Positions 59,762 through 64,000 of a stretch of DNA of 64,000 bases are shown here, piece by piece. Source of the DNA: Gordius sp. MW1 (lineage: Eukaryota > Nematomorpha > Gordioida > Gordea > Gordiidae); the NCBI GenBank assembly GCA_964036665.1, contig OZ038532.1:16820537-16884536 (forward strand), written 5' to 3'. A program made the translations under genes and the position numbers. Positions within the stretch are counted from its first letter, which is position 1. Every line of letters begins with the position of its first letter. The notes beneath the pieces were generated by a model, which saw nothing but the letters and a program-made list of their open reading frames with translations, made no database searches and was not told the DNA's origin.

Positions 59762-60335
59762 TACGACACGTATATGATAATACGCGAGAATGTAGTCTAC
59801 GACACCATCTGCCTTTCCTGGCCATGCTATTTAATGTGTAGTTGTAGTACATAGAACTTTATTCCTTTACATTTAATTTCTAGTACGCGTATGTTATTCC
59901 CCCCCCCGACGCGCTTATACATTTATGTTATTTTTTTCTCCCCATATATGATTGTTTATCAACATGAATACGGATGAGTGATTTTGATATACGCGTGTCA
60001 TCGTATGGATAATATTGACATCGTTCATTAATATAATTTTTCTTCTTGGTTTTATAATTAATAAACTAGATAAATCTATCATGTAAGGTGTAGCAAAAAT
60101 TAAGTATACCCTTATCGGGAAAAGGCTTTAAGCCCGGCCATCTCCCAATAACTTTCCTTATTTATTACAATAGATGCCTGATGATTTCTCTCCCTTCCCT
60201 TCTAAACCTATTTATTTAAATCGTATTCCTTCCAGGAATCCGATATCTATATAAACATTGCATTTTGCTATATATTACAAATCTTAAACTTAACTATATT
60301 AGAAATAAGTAAATGAATTGCGGGTTTTTCGATAA

Positions 60336-60788
60336 TAATCAGAAGGTAATAATAACCCCTTTCAGGAGTGCCGCAATTAACTTAAAAGTTTTTAGCGCGA
60401 TCTATAGGCGATTTTAATTAGAGACTAATTTGAACTACATATATATATCCCTATCTTTTTTAGTGACTTCGAAAATGATAACAGACATATAACGTTTTCG
60501 CTCTTATTAGAGCTCATCAGTATGCCATAGGTTTTGCTCTTATTTAGAGCTCATCAGTATGCCATAGGTTTTCGCTCTTATTTATAGCTCATCAGTATGT
60601 ACTGATGAGCTCTAATAAGAGCAAAAACGTTATATGTCTGTTATCATTTCAAAGTCACATGCTAAAAAAGATAGGGATATATATAGTTCAAATTAGTCTC
60701 TAATTAAAATCGCCTAGGCGCTAATTAGGGTAAACTTTTAAGTTAAATGCGGCACTTTTGAAAAGGGTTATTAGTATCTTCTGATTAA
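60336..60788. repeat. Palindromic MITE, copy 2
   Basis: Sister of 54777-55194. Its loop holds additional copies of the AGAGCTCATCAGTATGCCAT..CGCTCTTATTT module, so the hairpin tip has been amplified. Confidence 0.8.
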
Positions 60789-60940
60789 CTTAACTACTTT
60801 CACTGTACACATTTTGGCAAATTTGAAAATAACTTAGTTTCTAAGCCTAAAAATCTATATAAGCATGTATCATATTTATGTATTACAAATCTCAAACTTA
60901 AATACTTATACTGTACACATTTAAGGATTTTGAAAATAAC

Positions 60941-61775
60941 TTTCTTAAACCCTAAAAATCAATATAAACATGGCATTTTGCTATGTATAACAAATTTTTT
61001 GCAAATTATTTTATTTGTTAATATTCAACAAATGAGTGATAGTCCTAATCTGAGTATAAAAACAAAAAGTAAATCATGGGCTTATAAATACTATATATAT
61101 ATATGTTATTAATGACTTAATTAATATTTAATTATTAACTTACTAGCAATATTATTTATATCTAATGTTTGCAGAGGCCCAGCAATGCACCCATAATTTG
61201 GATAAGCTATATAATATTTTAAAATTAGTTAAACTTTAAACATTTTACACTTTAAAATTTTGAAATGAAGGGGAGGTGAGATTAGGTAAGTTTAGGTGAG
61301 ATTAGGTGGTTGTTCGGCTGACTGGTTGTGGGTTGATTTGAAAGGCTTGTGGACGGTATTTTCCCAAAATACAATGGGACAAAATACAAATAGCTTGAAA
61401 CGGTTTCAAGATCTTGAAACCGTTTTAAGATCTTATAATGCGCATGGGTATGCATTTAACAGACCAATCAGATAGCTGCGCATTTTAATGATGCGCATGC
61501 GTATGCATTTAACAATTTTTGCTGCACTATAAAACTCTAAGGGACAGGGTTAAGGTTCAGGGTAGTGTTTTAGGTCAGCGTTTTAGGTTAGGGTTAGGAT
61601 TAGATGCACATCAAATTCCCTCCCTATTTGAGATTTAATTTTCCGTGATATTGAGTGTGGCATTTTGGACTGTAACCATTATATTTTGTCTCATTGAATT
61701 TTGGTTTACGCATGAATCCTTGTTTCCCCAGCATGGGTACCTCTGTGCATACACACCTACGTTGTTTTAAACAAA
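60941..61775. other. AT-rich DNA upstream of LRRC57
   Basis: 61265-61305 repeats AGGTGAGATTAGGT. A perfect 28-bp palindrome lies at 61398-61425. GATGCGCATG(C/G)GTATGCATTTAAC-like words occur twice (61437, 61479). 61555-61650 is a partial GGTTAGGGTTAG-bearing MITE, also found at 39180-39280. The LRRC57 promoter presumably lies here; no element stands out. Confidence 0.45.
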
Positions 61776-62686
61776 ATGGGAAATAAGGTTAATAAAACTC
61801 ATTTAGAAGGCGCAAAGAAAACTGGTTGTCTAAACTTGTCTGATTCTAATTTACGCGAGGTTTATATTTTTAACTATTTATTTTAAATATATATATAGTT
61901 ACCACCGCAACTAATAAAAATGGCCGGTAATTTGAGAAACTTAGATTTATCATCTAATAAATTAAAACTTCCAGATGATTTAAGTCCTTTTTCTTCATTA
62001 AAAATATTAAATTTATCTAATTGTCAATTAAGTACAAATAGTTTGTTATTTATCAACATTAATTATTTATAGAAACCATACCAAACAGTATTTTTCAAAT
62101 AAGCAAATTGGAAAATTTACTTTTAGACAATAATGATATTGAAAAACTTCCAGAATCATTTGTTAGCCTAAAATGCCTTAAAAATCTTTCCATTAAGAAC
62201 AATAAATTAGTATATTTTCCTAAAGAATTGTTTAGCCTTAATAACTTGGTAAATGTGAATATATCAGAAAATCAAATAACTTCACTTCCCCCTGAATCAA
62301 ATCTGCTACAATGTGTTGAATTAAACCTTAATAAAAATCAGGTATATATATTGTCTATATAAATTAATGACCATTAGCTAACTTCTATTCCTCAATCACT
62401 TGCACTATGTGCCAAACTGAAAATATTAAGATTAGATGACAATTGTTTAAGCTTAGATGGGCTTCCTAAGCAATTGTTTACAAATTCAAACATATCATTA
62501 ATAACAACTGATGGTAATTTGTTTCTCAATAAAGATTTACAAAGTCATCCAGGATATGATCAGGTACATAATACCTTTTATCAGTGTAATAAAGTGTTAA
62601 AATCCCAATAGTGTTTTTTACATTTTTATTATTATTTATAGTATTTAGAACGTTACACTAATAGCAAACGAAAGTATGAAAAATGA
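61776..62686 (+). CDS. LRRC57: Leucine-rich repeat-containing protein 57
   Basis: Five exons: 61776-61859, 62073-62341 and 62378-62563, plus 61899-62031 as exon 2 and 62642-62686 as the last. They join in frame and end in TGA. Introns are GT-AG: 61860-61898 (39 nt), 62032-62072 (41), 62342-62377 (36), 62564-62641 (78). The product is about 238 residues, the usual length of animal LRRC57. It starts MGNKVNKTHLEGAKKTG, a likely N-myristoylation signal (M-G-N), and has about seven leucine-rich repeats (L-x-x-L-x-L-x-x-N-x-L pattern, for example LRNLDLSSNKL, LENLLLDNNDIEKLP, LKNLSIKNNKL). It ends with the family tail HPGYDQYLERYTNSKRKYEK. Its function in animals is poorly defined; it is probably a membrane-associated adaptor. 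AATAAA at 62775-62780 is a likely polyadenylation signal. No lesion seen. Confidence 0.93.
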
Positions 62687-64000
62687 ACCTATCTTATCGT
62701 AAAAAACATGTGATTATGATATTTTGTATAAAGAAGTTCCAAACGTTTTGTTAATCATTTGAATTGTAATATCTAATAAATGATTTATCTTACACTCTTA
62801 TTTTTTGTATACACTTAAACCCATATATATATTGATTATTTGTTTATAAGAGAGTCAAATAGATAAAATGAAATAGTTTAACATCCTTTTACACATTTTA
62901 ACTTGTTTCAATTACATGTGCAAAACTTATTAGTGGACCTAATGTTCATCTTAATACAAACTAAATTCATAGTTCAATAAAAAAATAGAATTTAAGTTCA
63001 ATTTTATAAAAGTAAGTAGTTGTTATTTAAAAATGAATTGGTTTAATGTGTTTTGCCCACCTCTAATTTCACTCCTGGTTAAGCCCAATGTTTAAGCTTA
63101 AATTAAAAACAGTATTTGTTTCTAACTTCAGTTCATTTTTTGTTTGTTTAATATGTCGTATTTTTTTATATAAATTTTTTATGCTTAAATCAAAAAGTAA
63201 AACAAAAATTAATTTGTTCTAATAAAACAATACATTCAATTTAGATAAACTATAGAATTTGTAATAGTCAACTTTTATTTAGTTTACTTTTTTAAACCAG
63301 CAACCTTGGGTTAACAAAACTGAATCAGGACCAGATTCTTGCAAATTTGTAAGCTTGCAAAATTGCTTTTCACCTGCTGGGGCCGGGCCAAAGTTCTCTT
63401 CTATAATTTGTTTTAATACATTTTAACTATAAATTTTATAGCAAAAGTACTTATGCTGAATTAAACAATTGAATCTTATCTTTAATAAGTTTTTTCCTTA
63501 TCAACAGCTTTTTCATACAGGCCCATTAAAGACCATTTTATTGATTTTTTGTTGATACTTAACAAGCAAATTGTTGTCCACTATGATTTTTTGAGCCTTC
63601 CCAAGTTTACCTCCCGAAACTTGGCCCCCTGGCTTTCAAGTGCTTATCTCCCTAACCTCATTGATAAAACCAAGGGGTAGACTTTTAACAAAAATTCATG
63701 GAATTAATGTAATGCCCTAAAAAATTAAGTAAAATGAAAATAGCCGCGTTTTACTTAATTTTACTTAGTTACTTTTCAAATGAATTTTGTTCCAAACAAA
63801 ATTGTGATGTTAAGTTACGGGCCATTCCATGTCGATTCGTCAAAAAAAGACGATTTTCGACCGACCATTTCAGATCAGGATAATTTTTGGTGAGAGTGTA
63901 GGTCTCATTTATTAGATTAATTTCTGAAAGTTTTAGCCATTTTGGGCCAATACTTTTTAAGTTATGGACGCTTAAAGGGCCAAATCACGTTCGGGAGCGT
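62687..64000. other. AT-rich DNA downstream of LRRC57
   Basis: No gene. From about 63818 to the end (GGGCCATTCCATGTCGATTC onwards) base composition changes and the text resembles the end of a dispersed element that continues outside the window, but no partner copy is present here to prove it. Confidence 0.4.

Larger units (their letters stand above)
55311..60940. repeat. Tandem duplication, unit 2 (hosts foldback copy 2)
   Basis: Sister of 47600-55310. It lacks the Helitron, and its intact AATTAA-TAAACTAG sequence near 60058-60066 is the empty Helitron site. It carries the foldback element at 55940-59761, for which unit 1 shows the empty site near 48227-48240. Confidence 0.85.

Overview
The window is nuclear DNA of an invertebrate animal or a close relative. 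It is very AT-rich, uses the standard code (TAA, TAG and TGA all act as stops) and carries only two recognisable host genes: eEF1-gamma (eEF1G, minus strand, 18074-19891, 11 exons) and LRRC57 (plus strand, 61776-62686, 5 exons). Both encode animal-like proteins. Of their 14 introns, 11 are 33-41 nt long and the others are 78, 118 and 159 nt; all are GT-AG. Such tiny introns occur in a few animal lineages (some sponges, dicyemids and larvaceans, for example). I cannot name the lineage from sequence alone.

Nearly everything else is mobile or tandemly repeated DNA, much of it nested. 1-3661: decayed Ty3/gypsy pol on the minus strand. 4458-6117: MULE (Mutator-like) remnant holding a small hAT-type MITE. 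6256-17057: a TTAA-bounded piggyBac whose broken transposase is followed by nested insertions, namely a nearly intact-looking CsRn1-like gypsy element (9193-13827), a non-autonomous hAT (14483-15597) and a CCAAT-hairpin array. 18074-19891: eEF1G. 20509-27335: more hAT-N DNA, one copy packed with arrays and an RTE LINE fragment. 29100-33110: tRNA-B-box/CCAAT-hairpin arrays and a palindromic gypsy LTR insertion. 33154-34479: third hAT-N copy. 34480-39350: hairpin MITEs and 104-135 bp tandem repeats.

39950-46605 is a second MULE split by a 5.1-kb hAT-type foldback element with long inverted arms of G/C-run minisatellite. 46618-48075 is a ~103-bp satellite. 47600-60940 is an old tandem duplication: its first unit received a 6.0-kb Helitron (48518-54534) and its second received another foldback copy (55940-59761). 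The sister unit gives the empty target site for each insertion, so ends and target duplications can be read exactly. The window closes with LRRC57 and plain AT-rich DNA.

The most unusual items are the hAT foldback elements, the LTR palindrome integrated with two U3 ends, the nested chronology, and the contrast between ultra-short gene introns and bloated repeat DNA. All boundaries were found by eye and no database search was possible.
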